This document shows, piece by piece, positions 37,630 to 46,458 of a DNA stretch of 64,000 bases (the stretch's first letter is position 1; each line of letters starts with the position of its first letter). The stretch is from Candidatus Phycosocius bacilliformis (GTDB lineage Bacteria; Pseudomonadota; Alphaproteobacteria; Caulobacterales; Aquidulcibacteraceae). A program made the position numbers and the translations under genes. The stretch is taken from assembly GCF_003112735.1 (NCBI RefSeq), contig NZ_BFBR01000007.1, positions 32,239-96,238 of the forward strand. Direction: 5' to 3'. The notes under the pieces were generated by a model, which had not been told where the DNA came from, searched no databases, and saw only the letters and a list, made by a program, of their open reading frames with translations.

Positions 37630-37655
37630 TAACAAGTTAAAACAATAACTTGTTA
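37630..37655. repeat. Perfect 10-base palindrome between divergent flagellar units
   Basis: TAACAAGTTA (37630-37639), AAACAA, TAACTTGTTA (37646-37655). It stands between the flgK start and its sigma-54 type site, in an AT-rich setting without a T run, so it reads as an operator rather than a terminator. Confidence 0.5.
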
Positions 37656-37708
37656 CAAGACAGCTTCAGAATGCGCAGGGGTAGTCGCCCAAGCTCTCCA
37701 TGATCCTT

Positions 37709-37723
37709 GCAACGCCCGCGCCA
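37709..37723 (-). promoter_or_regulatory. Sigma-54 type promoter of flgK-flgL
   Basis: On the minus strand TGGCGC, five bases, TTGC: one mismatch (A to G) from TGGCAC-N5-TTGC with exact spacing, about 202 bases before flgK. Confidence 0.5.
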
Positions 37724-37926
37724 CTGGCAAGGGTCACGCTAAATTTCCCTCAAAAGGCCACGCTGGTGGCAGGTCCAGACGATAAAGTGTCCGCGGGGCA
37801 GCTTTGGCCTGTCACTGGGCAATCTATGCCGCACCCGGCGCAAAAGTCTGCCATTTACTCTCGGTTAATTCAAATTAAAATCAATACAAAACAATGGCTT
37901 ATATGATTTTCTTCTGAGGCGCTCGC

Positions 37927-37941
37927 TGGCACGGCCCTTGC
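37927..37941 (+). promoter_or_regulatory. Sigma-54 type promoter of fliK-flgD
   Basis: TGGCAC (37927-37932), GGCCC, TTGC (37938-37941): a perfect consensus, 62 bases before the fliK start. FlbD encoded downstream is the likely activator. Confidence 0.8.
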
Positions 37942-38002
37942 AGACTGGTTTGGCCTAAGCTGCGGCATGACGTGCAGCATGATCTAACCAGGGGACGCGT
38001 GG

Positions 38003-39847
38003 ATGGAATTTGTGGGGCGTGCAATCGACGTGACGGCAGACATGACTGCTGGACGCCGCGCCACATCTGCGCGCCAGAACACTGATGCTGGTCCACAATT
38101 TGAAGACTTATTGGCCGAAACTGTAAACGCGTCTCAGCCGACACCCCATTCTGAGCGTGCCATTGACGCGCAGCCCGCCAAAGCTGACCGACAGCAGGAG
38201 CCGCCAATGCAAGCAGGCACAATCAGCGCAGACAGCACAAACATGTCAAAGCAAGACGTGCCTTTGTCCAATAAGCCCTTACGTCCTGTTGGCGCACAAC
38301 AACCAAGCTCAGAGCCTGTCCAGACAAGCCAAATCGACCAAGACGTGCTGCAGTCGCCAAATAGCCAGACCACTGAACCGCAGCCAGCACAGGCCGCCAA
38401 ACCAGCCAAACCAGCCACGCCACCCGAATTTGCCAATCTCGATCCAACCATCCTCGGCATGGAAGGCCAAGTGCTGCCGCAAAATCCGGGCTTCGTGCCC
38501 CCAGTTCTGCCGCTTACGGGCCAAGCCGAAAAGCAGGCCAGCGCGGACCCTGATCTTATGTCGACGAGCGGACAGGCCCAGACCAGCGTGGTTATCACAC
38601 GCGAACAAGGGCTTATGGTGGCCCAATCTGTGCTGAAAGCGGGTGAGCTTACCAGCGACGGCCTGCCCGTGCAGCAGCAATCCCAAGCGGAGATGAGTGG
38701 CACTGTGATCCCGGCCGCAGGCAAAGATGCTGGCCTGCAAGTCCAGTCAGCCACAACCCAGCCAGCCACAACACAGAAATTAGCTGCCCAGGTCTTGGCC
38801 GCTCAAACGCTGGCGTCGCCAACCGTGGCCATAGCTGCAGCCCAGACCGTCCTGAACCAAGGCAAACCAGCAGATGCCTCTTTGTCCGTGTCGGCCGGGG
38901 AAACTGATACACCTGGACCGATAACGACGACGGCTAGCCCCGTTCAGACTGCCCAAGCCAACAATCCGGCCACCCCAAGCACCCCGCCTCAGACTGCGCT
39001 CGTCGATCCAACCGGTCAGATCGACCTCAATGCCCCTGCAAGCCAACGCTTTTTTGAAGCGCAGAATGGCGATGTACGATCTGCAAAGCCAATCCTGACA
39101 CAGAACGCACAAGCGGCCATTACCCCTGATACGGGGGTGGTGGCTAATCCAGCCACCGGTTCGCAACCAGGAGCCAATGTCTCACCCGTCCCCGTCCCGA
39201 CGTCGGCCACGCCGCCCGCTGCAAGTGGAAAAGGCGGCTCAAAGTCAGGAACTGAAGAGGTGGGCGGCACCACGCAAACAGCGCATGTGACCATGGCCCA
39301 CACGGACGCGGCAAGTGGCGCTGGGGCCTCAACCGAAGCATCGGGGTCTGCGCCTGCCACCGACAGTCAAGCCCGCCCTGCCAATTTGCCACCACACACG
39401 ATTCCAATGCTCGCGGCGGCGATGATGCGCCGCATTCACAATGGAATGAAGGAATTTACGTTGCGGCTAGACCCGCCTGAGCTTGGTCGTGTCGATGTGC
39501 GCTTGACGGTGAGTGAAGACAAGAAGGTGCGGGCTGTTGTCACCACTGACCGACCTGAAGCCTTGGTTGACCTCGCGTTGTCGGCGCGTGAATTGACACG
39601 CGCGCTTCAAGATGCCGGGCTTGAGTTGGAAGATAATGGCCTGACCTTCTCGATGAATGACCCTGGCAATAGTCAGCAGCAGGCCCAAGGTGAGCGTAAC
39701 GAAACAGGTTCATCCGCACAGGCACGCAGCCGCCTTGACCGCCAAGATGCCGAGCAGCACGAGGCCACCTCGACCCGTCCGCCTATCCCATCATTTTCAG
39801 GTCCCGTTGAGCGTTGGCAACGGGCCCGTATCACTTTGACCGCGTAA
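38003..39847 (+). CDS. fliK: Flagellar hook-length control protein FliK
   Basis: A 614-residue secreted ruler protein. Residues 1-470 are low-complexity Ala/Gln/Pro/Thr-rich, as expected of the ruler part. The conserved C-terminal domain is at about 480-560: MKEFTLRLDPPELGRVDVRL and DLALSARELTRALQDAGLEL. It switches the export gate from hook to filament substrates. The ATG at 38003 follows the sigma-54 type site; flgD begins 18 bases after the stop. Confidence 0.9.
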   Translation: MEFVGRAIDVTADMTAGRRATSARQNTDAGPQFEDLLAETVNASQPTPHSERAIDAQPAKADRQQEPPMQAGTISADSTNMSKQDVPLSNKPLRPVGAQQPSSEPVQTSQIDQDVLQSPNSQTTEPQPAQAAKPAKPATPPEFANLDPTILGMEGQVLPQNPGFVPPVLPLTGQAEKQASADPDLMSTSGQAQTSVVITREQGLMVAQSVLKAGELTSDGLPVQQQSQAEMSGTVIPAAGKDAGLQVQSATTQPATTQKLAAQVLAAQTLASPTVAIAAAQTVLNQGKPADASLSVSAGETDTPGPITTTASPVQTAQANNPATPSTPPQTALVDPTGQIDLNAPASQRFFEAQNGDVRSAKPILTQNAQAAITPDTGVVANPATGSQPGANVSPVPVPTSATPPAASGKGGSKSGTEEVGGTTQTAHVTMAHTDAASGAGASTEASGSAPATDSQARPANLPPHTIPMLAAAMMRRIHNGMKEFTLRLDPPELGRVDVRLTVSEDKKVRAVVTTDRPEALVDLALSARELTRALQDAGLELEDNGLTFSMNDPGNSQQQAQGERNETGSSAQARSRLDRQDAEQHEATSTRPPIPSFSGPVERWQRARITLTA

Positions 39848-39865
39848 TCCCAAAGGAAAAGTTCG

Positions 39866-40543
39866 ATGACAACCGTGAACACCACGACCCCAACCAACGC
39901 GGCAGCAAGCCAGACCGCATCGACTTCCCGCACGACACTGGCCAATAATTTCGAGACATTTTTGACGCTCTTGACTGCCCAGCTCAAGAACCAGGATCCG
40001 CTCTCGCCACTTGATACAAAGGACTTCACCAATCAGCTGGTGCAGTTTTCTGGCATCGAGCAACAGATCAAAACCAATGATCTTCTGACGTCGATGAGCC
40101 AGACCACCAAATTGAGCGCGGGGGCCACGGCTGTGGCCTATCTGGGCAAGGAAGCGACCGCGACTTCGGCTCTGGCAGCTACCACCACGAATGGCGGCAC
40201 CGCCAGCTGGCGTTATGAACTGCCAAGGTCTGCCACATCCACCACATTAAAAGTCATCGACACACGTGGTCGGACCATCGCGACAGTGGCTGGAGAAACC
40301 TCGACCGGTGAAAAAGTTTTCAACTGGAACGGCAAGGATCAGGCAGGCAATCCGGCTCCGGCTGGCACCTATCGTCTGGAGATTAATTCGACCGGGGCTG
40401 ATGGCCGAGCCATTGCAGGAACAATCCGTCAGACAGGCCTGATTACCGGGGTAGACCTGTCTGGAACCACACCAACCATCACTTTGGCCGGGGCGGCGGT
40501 GCCCTTGTCCTCCGTGATTAAGATAGGACTGCAAGCAAACTAA
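39866..40543 (+). CDS. flgD: Flagellar hook capping protein FlgD
   Basis: A 225-residue hook assembly scaffold. NNFETFLTLLTAQLKNQDPL and TNQLVQFSGIEQQ are the diagnostic N-terminal blocks, and WNGKDQAGNPAPAGTYRLE is the FlgD Ig-like domain. Operon with fliK. Confidence 0.95.
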   Translation: MTTVNTTTPTNAAASQTASTSRTTLANNFETFLTLLTAQLKNQDPLSPLDTKDFTNQLVQFSGIEQQIKTNDLLTSMSQTTKLSAGATAVAYLGKEATATSALAATTTNGGTASWRYELPRSATSTTLKVIDTRGRTIATVAGETSTGEKVFNWNGKDQAGNPAPAGTYRLEINSTGADGRAIAGTIRQTGLITGVDLSGTTPTITLAGAAVPLSSVIKIGLQAN

Positions 40544-40611
40544 GAATTTTGCTAAAAATGCAGGTGTAAACCTAAAAATCAACCAAAAATCAACACTCCA
40601 GACCTAATGTC

Positions 40612-40626
40612 TGGCACACTTATTCG
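40612..40626 (+). promoter_or_regulatory. Possible sigma-54 type promoter of flgE
   Basis: TGGCAC (40612-40617), five bases, TTCG: the -24 part is perfect and the -12 element is off by the final GC order. About 50 bases before flgE. Confidence 0.4.
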
Positions 40627-40676
40627 GGCAGAATGCTTCCTAGAACAACCAAAATGACAAGAATCAGGAGCATGCA

Positions 40677-42068
40677 ATGTCGATCAATAACGCCATGCTG
40701 GCGGGGGTGTCTTCTTTAATCGCCAATTCGAGCGCGATGGCGATCGTTTCGGACAATATCTCCAATGTGAATACCACCGCGTTTAAGCGCAACCGGGCCG
40801 ACTTTACCCGTTTGGTAAACCCCCAAAGCAAAAGTGCGACCTATAATGCGGGCGGTGTCTCAGCCTCGACCCGACAATTGGTTCGCAACCAAGGCAATTT
40901 GAACACCACTGGAAACGTGACCGACTTGGCGATTTCCGGCCAGGGCTTCTTTGCTGTGACGACCGAGGCAGCTGCTGGTTCGGCGGTGAACAATGTTGCC
41001 TTCACGCGGGTCGGCTCGTTTGCAGCCAATGATGATGGCAATTTGGTCAATCAAGCTGGCTATTTCCTGCAAGGCTGGCCAGTCAATGCCGATGGCAGTG
41101 TCACAACGAGCCCCAGCGATCTCAGCCTGCTGCAAACGGTCAATATCTCCTCGATCAGCGGGACAGCGACACCCTCGACGATTGCCAAAATCAACGGCAA
41201 TTTGAAGTCGACAACGCCTGTCTCAACAGCCGTGTCAGGCGGGACATATAATGCAGCGACCAATAATATGGCCTCAGGTGCGGTCACCGCTGATGCCAAT
41301 TGGTCGTTCCAGATCTATGACAGCCAAGGCGGATTGAAGACTTTCAATGTTGGCTTGCTCAAGAGCAGCACAGCCAATCAATGGCTGGTTGAAATTTACG
41401 CCTCACCAGCCAGCAACATCACCTCGGGCGCACCCTTGGCGAATGGTCAGATTGCCACGGGCACCTTGGCCTTCACCCCCACTGGACAACTCGATACGAC
41501 GGCGACGTCGCCAGCCTTGCTGGCAGGGTTCAATCTGGGCGCTGCCGCTGGTGCAGCACCTGGTGCCGGAGCTGCCAAATGGGCAACTGGAACGGGCCTA
41601 GCTGCGCAGACATTCCGGCTCGATCTGGGCCAGATTTCAGGAACCGGCGGCGTCAGCCAATTCGACAGCCCGACCGCAATCAGCTCGACCACGACCGACG
41701 GGGCCCTGTTTGGCGATGTAGCCGGGGTGGAAATCACCAAGGACGGCTTTGTTTCGGCGACGTTTAATAATGGGATCAGCCGCAAACTCTACAAACTGCC
41801 AGTGGCGACCTTCGTTAATCCTGATGGCTTGCTCGCCGATCGGGGTGGCGTGTACCGGCCGACAGGGGATTCAGGGGCCTTTAGTTTGAAGGATGCCGGC
41901 CTTGGCGGGGCTGGCAATATCGCCTCATCAAGCCTGGAATCGTCCTCGGTCGATTTGGCAACCGAATTCTCCTCGATGATCATCGTGCAGCGCGCCTACA
42001 GCGCCTCGTCGAAAATCATCACGACTGCTGACGAAATGCTCGACGAAGTCATCCGTATGAAGCGCTAA
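40677..42068 (+). CDS. flgE: Flagellar hook protein FlgE
   Basis: A 463-residue hook subunit. SDNISNVNTTAFKRNRADF is the N-terminal rod/hook signature and SVDLATEFSSMIIVQRAYSA the C-terminal one, which pack as coiled D0 helices. Middle domains are Gly/Ser/Thr-rich. sciP follows, as in Caulobacter. Confidence 0.96.
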   Translation: MSINNAMLAGVSSLIANSSAMAIVSDNISNVNTTAFKRNRADFTRLVNPQSKSATYNAGGVSASTRQLVRNQGNLNTTGNVTDLAISGQGFFAVTTEAAAGSAVNNVAFTRVGSFAANDDGNLVNQAGYFLQGWPVNADGSVTTSPSDLSLLQTVNISSISGTATPSTIAKINGNLKSTTPVSTAVSGGTYNAATNNMASGAVTADANWSFQIYDSQGGLKTFNVGLLKSSTANQWLVEIYASPASNITSGAPLANGQIATGTLAFTPTGQLDTTATSPALLAGFNLGAAAGAAPGAGAAKWATGTGLAAQTFRLDLGQISGTGGVSQFDSPTAISSTTTDGALFGDVAGVEITKDGFVSATFNNGISRKLYKLPVATFVNPDGLLADRGGVYRPTGDSGAFSLKDAGLGGAGNIASSSLESSSVDLATEFSSMIIVQRAYSASSKIITTADEMLDEVIRMKR

Positions 42069-42091
42069 GCCTGAAAGGCTGAACGGTCGAC

Positions 42092-42121
42092 TACGGCATT
42101 GAAACGAAATGATATGCCGTA
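42092..42121 (+). terminator. Weak hairpin after flgE
   Basis: TACGGCAT (42092-42099) and ATGCCGTA (42114-42121), a 14-base loop and no T run. It may slow but probably does not stop transcription. Confidence 0.35.
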
Positions 42122-42146
42122 AGTCATTCAAAATTAAGCGTGTCGT

Positions 42147-42161
42147 TTAGCGCGCCCTTAA
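42147..42161. promoter_or_regulatory. CtrA-like site upstream of sciP
   Basis: TTAG, seven bases, TTAA: one mismatch from the TTAA-N7-TTAA CtrA consensus, about 50 bases before sciP. An overlapping TTAA-N8-TTTA (42134-42149) is also present. Confidence 0.4.
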
Positions 42162-42209
42162 ATCGAAAGGCGTATCTTTTCCTTGTGAACAAGATATGGA
42201 GGTGAGCAC

Positions 42210-42479
42210 ATGGTGCACGCCATGCAAAGGGAATTATCGGTAACCGGCCCGGAGGGGACCCCCCTCACGTTGGCCAGTCTGCCACCCCCGAACACCGAAC
42301 GGTGGGTGGCCCGGCGCAAAGCCGAAGTGGTTGCTGCTGTCAAAGGCGGCTTGCTGAGCTTTGAAGATGCTTGTGCCCGTTATCGTATTACTGCGGAAGA
42401 ATTCCTTGGCTGGCAGCGTCAGGTAGACCGTCACGGGCTGCCAGGACTGCGTGTCACACGTATTCAGAGCTACCGTTAA
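42210..42479 (+). CDS. sciP: CtrA inhibitor SciP (DUF1153)
   Basis: An 89-residue helix-turn-helix protein. PEGTPLTLASLPPPNTERWV, RRKAEVVAAVKGGLLSFEDA and EEFLGWQRQVDRHGL are the diagnostic SciP blocks. In Caulobacter SciP binds CtrA and prevents it recruiting RNA polymerase, delimiting the window for CtrA targets such as flagellar genes. A strong GGAGGTGA lies before ATG 42210. Position directly after flgE is as in Caulobacter. Confidence 0.95.
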   Translation: MVHAMQRELSVTGPEGTPLTLASLPPPNTERWVARRKAEVVAAVKGGLLSFEDACARYRITAEEFLGWQRQVDRHGLPGLRVTRIQSYR

Positions 42480-42500
42480 GATTCAGGCGACCAGCCGAAA

Positions 42501-42515
42501 TTAACGTGTCTTTTA
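42501..42515 (+). promoter_or_regulatory. CtrA-like site upstream of fliF
   Basis: TTAA, CGTGTCT, TTTA then C: one mismatch from the CtrA consensus. It is 200 bases before the fliF start, leaving a long leader with possible hairpins. In Caulobacter fliF is CtrA-activated. Confidence 0.45.
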
Positions 42516-42715
42516 CCTAACACCCGGAAAAAGCTGCCTAGCAGGCAAAAATGACCGAGTGGCCTTTCAGGGCTGCCCGGTCGTTTTGCCGCCGGGCAGG
42601 TCCGCGACAAACGCCATTTTCTGGCGGTTTCAGCACCCTCCCGGCTCGGGAATATCGGGGTTTTTCTCGCGCGCGACCTGATTCGCGTTCCTGAAGAACC
42701 AAGTGGAGCGGGTCG

Positions 42716-44341
42716 TTGGAACGATTAGTGTCGATTTTGAAATCTGCAGGGCCAGCCAAGTTAATGGCTGCCTTTGCCGTTACGGCCTTGGTGGCAGCCG
42801 CTTTGTTTGCCATCATGTTCCGCGTCGGGGCAGAAGAACGCTCGCTGCTCTATTCTGATCTGTCGGCCAAGGATGCGGCTGCGGTCACAGAAAGCCTGAC
42901 AGCAGCCAATGTCGATTTCCAATTGTCGCCTGATGGGTCGAGCATTTTTGTTCCCCGCTCAAAAGTTGCCGAAGCCCGGATGCGCCTTGCTGCCGACGGC
43001 CTGCCCGGCCAAGGCTCAATCGGCTATGAAATCTTTGACAAGCAAGATGCGCTCGGTGCCACAAGTTTTGTTCAGAATGTCAATAAACTGCGGGCGTTGG
43101 AGGGCGAACTCGCGCGGTCTATCGACAGCCTTGATACGGTAAACTCCGCACGGGTTCATTTGGTCATCCCCGAAAAGGCCCTGTTCCAAACCAGCAGCGA
43201 ACCCCCAACGGCCTCCATCGTGGTGGGGCTTGAGCGTGGCTCTTTGTCAGAGAAGCAGATCAATGCGATCCGTAGCCTTGTGGCTGCCGCTGTCCAAGGT
43301 CTGTCGCCGGACAAGGTCACCATTCTCGATGATCGGGGTGAACTTCTGGCTGGGGCCAGCATTGGCGCAGATGCGTCGGCTGCGGCGATGGATGATCGCA
43401 CCACCCAATATGAAGAGCGCCTGCGCCGTCGCTTGCAGGAAATCGTCGAGGGCATTGTTGGTCCAGGTGCGGCCCGTGTGCAGGTATCAGCCGACCTCGA
43501 CTTCAGCCAAGTAACGAAAACAGAAGAGAATTTTAACCCAGACCAAGTTGCACCCCGCTCAACGCGGACGATTGAAGAGGTTGCGGCAGACAAGGCCAAT
43601 GACCAAGGCGTCACCCAGGCGCAGAACGTGCCCGACGGCCAGACCCCAGGTGCAGCCGGAGGTCAGGAATCCAATTCCAACCGCACCGACGAAACCGTCA
43701 ATTATGAGATTTCCAAAAGCACGCGAACCGAAGTTATCTCGCCGGGCAAAGTGACGCGTCTGTCTGTTGCGGTTGCGGTTGATGGGGTATCAACTCCGGC
43801 AGCCAAGGCGGGTGAAGCCCCCAAATGGGCAGCCCGTCCCGATGCCGAGATGAAGCAGATTTCTGCCCTGGTTGCCTCGGCTGCCGGCATCAATGAAGAG
43901 CGTGGCGACAAAATCGAAGTGGTGAATGTGCGGTTTGCGCGGGCCGCTGCGGATGCAGGCAGCAAGGCACCTGGCCCATTTGCCTTTGACAAGAATGACA
44001 TCATGCGCGGGGCTGAAATTCTGGCGATGACGCTGGTGGCAGCCGCCCTGCTCTTCTTTGTCGCTCGGCCGCTGGTCAAAGGTGTGTTTGACTCCTCGAG
44101 CGGCGGTATTGCTGGTGCGCCCACAGGACTGCCCGGGTCCAATATGTCCTTGGCGGGTGGGGGCGCAGTTGCTGGCCTGCCGGGGGGTGAAAACATCGTG
44201 ACCGGAGATGAAAGGGTCGACATTGCCCGCATCCAAGGCTCGGTAAATGCCAATGCCATGAAGCAGGTGGCCCAGATGGTGCAGGAAAATCCTGAGCAGA
44301 CCGTCTCAGTCATCCGCGCTTGGCTGCAGGAGCGCCGATAG
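42716..44341 (+). CDS. fliF: Flagellar MS-ring protein FliF
   Basis: A 541-residue inner-membrane ring protein with membrane segments at about 19-40 and 438-458, the ring-building motif domain between, including VNSARVHLVIPEKALF, and a cytoplasmic C terminus that binds FliG (about 500-541: ARIQGSVNANAMKQVAQMV). The TTG at 42716 is preferred because GGAG is eight bases upstream and MERLVSILKSAGPA aligns with the family start. It abuts fliG with no gap. Confidence 0.95.
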   Translation: MERLVSILKSAGPAKLMAAFAVTALVAAALFAIMFRVGAEERSLLYSDLSAKDAAAVTESLTAANVDFQLSPDGSSIFVPRSKVAEARMRLAADGLPGQGSIGYEIFDKQDALGATSFVQNVNKLRALEGELARSIDSLDTVNSARVHLVIPEKALFQTSSEPPTASIVVGLERGSLSEKQINAIRSLVAAAVQGLSPDKVTILDDRGELLAGASIGADASAAAMDDRTTQYEERLRRRLQEIVEGIVGPGAARVQVSADLDFSQVTKTEENFNPDQVAPRSTRTIEEVAADKANDQGVTQAQNVPDGQTPGAAGGQESNSNRTDETVNYEISKSTRTEVISPGKVTRLSVAVAVDGVSTPAAKAGEAPKWAARPDAEMKQISALVASAAGINEERGDKIEVVNVRFARAAADAGSKAPGPFAFDKNDIMRGAEILAMTLVAAALLFFVARPLVKGVFDSSSGGIAGAPTGLPGSNMSLAGGGAVAGLPGGENIVTGDERVDIARIQGSVNANAMKQVAQMVQENPEQTVSVIRAWLQERR

Positions 44342-45355
44342 ATGGCTGCGATTGCCTCGCTCAGTGAATTGCGCGGCGCAGAAAAAGCCGCCGTCTTCCT
44401 CCTGGCTCTGGGTGAAGACCACAAAGCGCTGTGGGAATTGTTCGACGAAGAAGAGATCAAAGAAATCTCTCAAGCCATGTCCAATCTGGGCAATGTGCAA
44501 TCGGAAGCCGTGGAAGAATTGGTGGTCGACTTCATCGGCCGCATCTCCAATACCGGCGCGGTGATGGGGTCTTATGAACAGACCCAACGCCTCTTGGCCT
44601 CCATCCTGCCACCCGAAAAGGTGGAAGCCATCATGGAGGAAATCCGCGGTCCGGCGGGTCGGACCATGTGGGACAAATTGGGCAATGTGGCTGAGACCAC
44701 CCTGGCCAATTATCTAAAGAACGAATATCCCCAGACCGTCGCTGTGGTGCTTTCGAAGGTGAAAGCCGACCATGCAGCACGCGTGCTGTCGGCCTTGCCA
44801 GATGACTTTGCGCTTGAGTGCGTCAACCGCATGCTGCACATGGAGCCAATCCAGCGCGACATCTTGGAAAAGATCGAGATTACGCTGCGCAATGAATTCA
44901 TGAGCAATCTTGCGCGTACGTCCAAGCGCGACAGCCATGAGTTGATGGCTGAAATCTTCAACAATTTCGATCGCGCCACCGAAAACCGCTTCATCGGTGC
45001 CCTGGAAGAGCGCAACCGCGAAGCTGCCGAGCGGATTCGCTCACTGATGTTTGTGTTTGAAGACCTGAAAAAGCTCGATCCCGGCGGGGTGCAAACCTTG
45101 CTGCGTGCTGTTGAAAAATCCCAATTGGCTCTGGCGCTGAAAGGTGCCTCCGACGAACTCCGCAATCTGTTCTTCACCAATATGTCCGAGCGGGCGGCCA
45201 AAATCATGCGTGATGATATGGCCTCCATGGGTCCTGTCCGACTGAAAGATGTCGATGGTGCCCAGTCTGGCATGGTGCAGATCGCCAAAGACCTCGCCCA
45301 GCGCGGGGAAATCATGCTGGCCGAAGGCGGGCGTGACGATGAACTGATCTATTAA
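44342..45355 (+). CDS. fliG: Flagellar motor switch protein FliG
   Basis: A 337-residue rotor protein linking the MS ring to MotA. N-terminal [17 protein letters not shown], middle [11 protein letters not shown] and the C-terminal torque helix region ([20 protein letters not shown]) are intact. Start at 44342 directly follows the fliF stop. Confidence 0.96.
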   Translation: MAAIASLSELRGAEKAAVFLLALGEDHKALWELFDEEEIKEISQAMSNLGNVQSEAVEELVVDFIGRISNTGAVMGSYEQTQRLLASILPPEKVEAIMEEIRGPAGRTMWDKLGNVAETTLANYLKNEYPQTVAVVLSKVKADHAARVLSALPDDFALECVNRMLHMEPIQRDILEKIEITLRNEFMSNLARTSKRDSHELMAEIFNNFDRATENRFIGALEERNREAAERIRSLMFVFEDLKKLDPGGVQTLLRAVEKSQLALALKGASDELRNLFFTNMSERAAKIMRDDMASMGPVRLKDVDGAQSGMVQIAKDLAQRGEIMLAEGGRDDELIY

Positions 45356-45363
45356 GGTTCGCC

Positions 45364-46005
45364 ATGTCCCACACCAACCGCCACCATTTCGAGCCCATGT
45401 TTACCCGCTCTGGATTTGCCCCCCCGAGCGGATCGGCGCGCCGCAAAGCGCTGACCGAGGAAGATCTGGCCGCTGCTCGCGCCGAAGGTTTCGCCCAAGG
45501 CGAGCAATCTGAGCTTGTCCGCGTCGAACAAGCCACCAGCGAAACCCTCCGCGCCATTGCCCATATGATGCAGATGATGCTGGGCCGACTGCATGATGAA
45601 GCCCATTCCCTGCGTGCGGATGCCTTGGACGTCGCCTTGGTGGCAGCCCGGTCGATTGCCGGCTTGGCACTGGAAAAATACGGTGCCGACCGGATTGAAG
45701 CTGTTGTCAGCGAGGCGGTCAGCCAATTGCGCGACACGCCAAGACTGGTGGTCAGGGTTTCACCGGACTTGGCACCTGTGATCGAGGATCGGCTCATTGG
45801 TTGCGCCCGCGAAGCTGGCTTTACCGGCGAAATCGCGATCCGAGCCGATGCTGAGGCCCAGATTGGGGACTGCACACTCGACTGGGGCGACGCCCGCATT
45901 ATCCATGATCGGGCCGCAACTTTGGCCACGATTGAAGCATCCGCCCGACATTGGCTCGCCTCAGCAGATGCTGAAGGCTTGAGCCTCGACATCAACCCTA
46001 ACTGA
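45364..46005 (+). CDS. fliH: Flagellar assembly protein FliH (FlbE)
   Basis: A 213-residue cytosolic protein in the position of Caulobacter flbE. It contains AAARAEGFAQGEQSELVRV, a long helical middle and a C-terminal domain (LIGCAREAGFTGEIAIRADA, LDWGDARI) typical of FliH/YscL, the negative regulator of the export ATPase FliI. The sequence is divergent, so the call leans on order and length. Confidence 0.8.
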   Translation: MSHTNRHHFEPMFTRSGFAPPSGSARRKALTEEDLAAARAEGFAQGEQSELVRVEQATSETLRAIAHMMQMMLGRLHDEAHSLRADALDVALVAARSIAGLALEKYGADRIEAVVSEAVSQLRDTPRLVVRVSPDLAPVIEDRLIGCAREAGFTGEIAIRADAEAQIGDCTLDWGDARIIHDRAATLATIEASARHWLASADAEGLSLDINPN

Positions 46006-46016
46006 GGAGGCCTGAT

Positions 46017-46373
46017 ATGGACGAAAACAACGAGTCCTACGACCTGCCCGATATTTCCGAGCTTGATCCGCTGCCTGCGGAAGACGTTGTTGCTGAACCC
46101 CCGCAGCAATACACACGCTCAGCGACTGATCTGGCACCGGTGTTCGATGTACCCGTCAATATTAAGGCGGTGCTGGGTCGGGCCACGATGGATGTGGCAT
46201 CCTTGCTGAAACTGGCACGCGGATCGCTGATCGAGCTGGATCGCCGCGTGGGGGAAGCCATCGACATTTATGTCAACAACCGTCTGGTCGCCCGTGGCGA
46301 ATTGGTGGTGGTCGACGAACGTCTGGGCGTGACCATGACCGAAATCATCAAGGACAATGACACCAATTCTTAA
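46017..46373 (+). CDS. fliN: Flagellar motor switch protein FliN
   Basis: A 118-residue protein: acidic N terminus, then a SpoA domain (about 45-112: VLGRATMDVASLLKLARGS, VNNRLVARGELVVVDERLGV). It forms the lower C ring with FliM. GAGGAGG is ahead of the ATG. Confidence 0.95.
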   Translation: MDENNESYDLPDISELDPLPAEDVVAEPPQQYTRSATDLAPVFDVPVNIKAVLGRATMDVASLLKLARGSLIELDRRVGEAIDIYVNNRLVARGELVVVDERLGVTMTEIIKDNDTNS

Positions 46374-46378
46374 TTCTG

Positions 46379-46451
46379 GCCGCCCGTTCGAGGGCGGCTG
46401 ACAGACCGGCTAGCCGGTCAAGCCGTGAACAACACGCTCAGGCGTGAGGAG
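46379..46451 (+). repeat. Cluster of hairpins between fliN and flbD
   Basis: GCCGCCC/GGGCGGC (46379-46398), then a 16-base perfect palindrome GACCGGCTAGCCGGTC (46404-46419), then CTCA/TGAG near 46439-46450. No T run follows, so it does not look like a terminator; it may set flbD expression or mRNA processing. Confidence 0.5.
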
Positions 46452-46458
46452 ACTGAAA

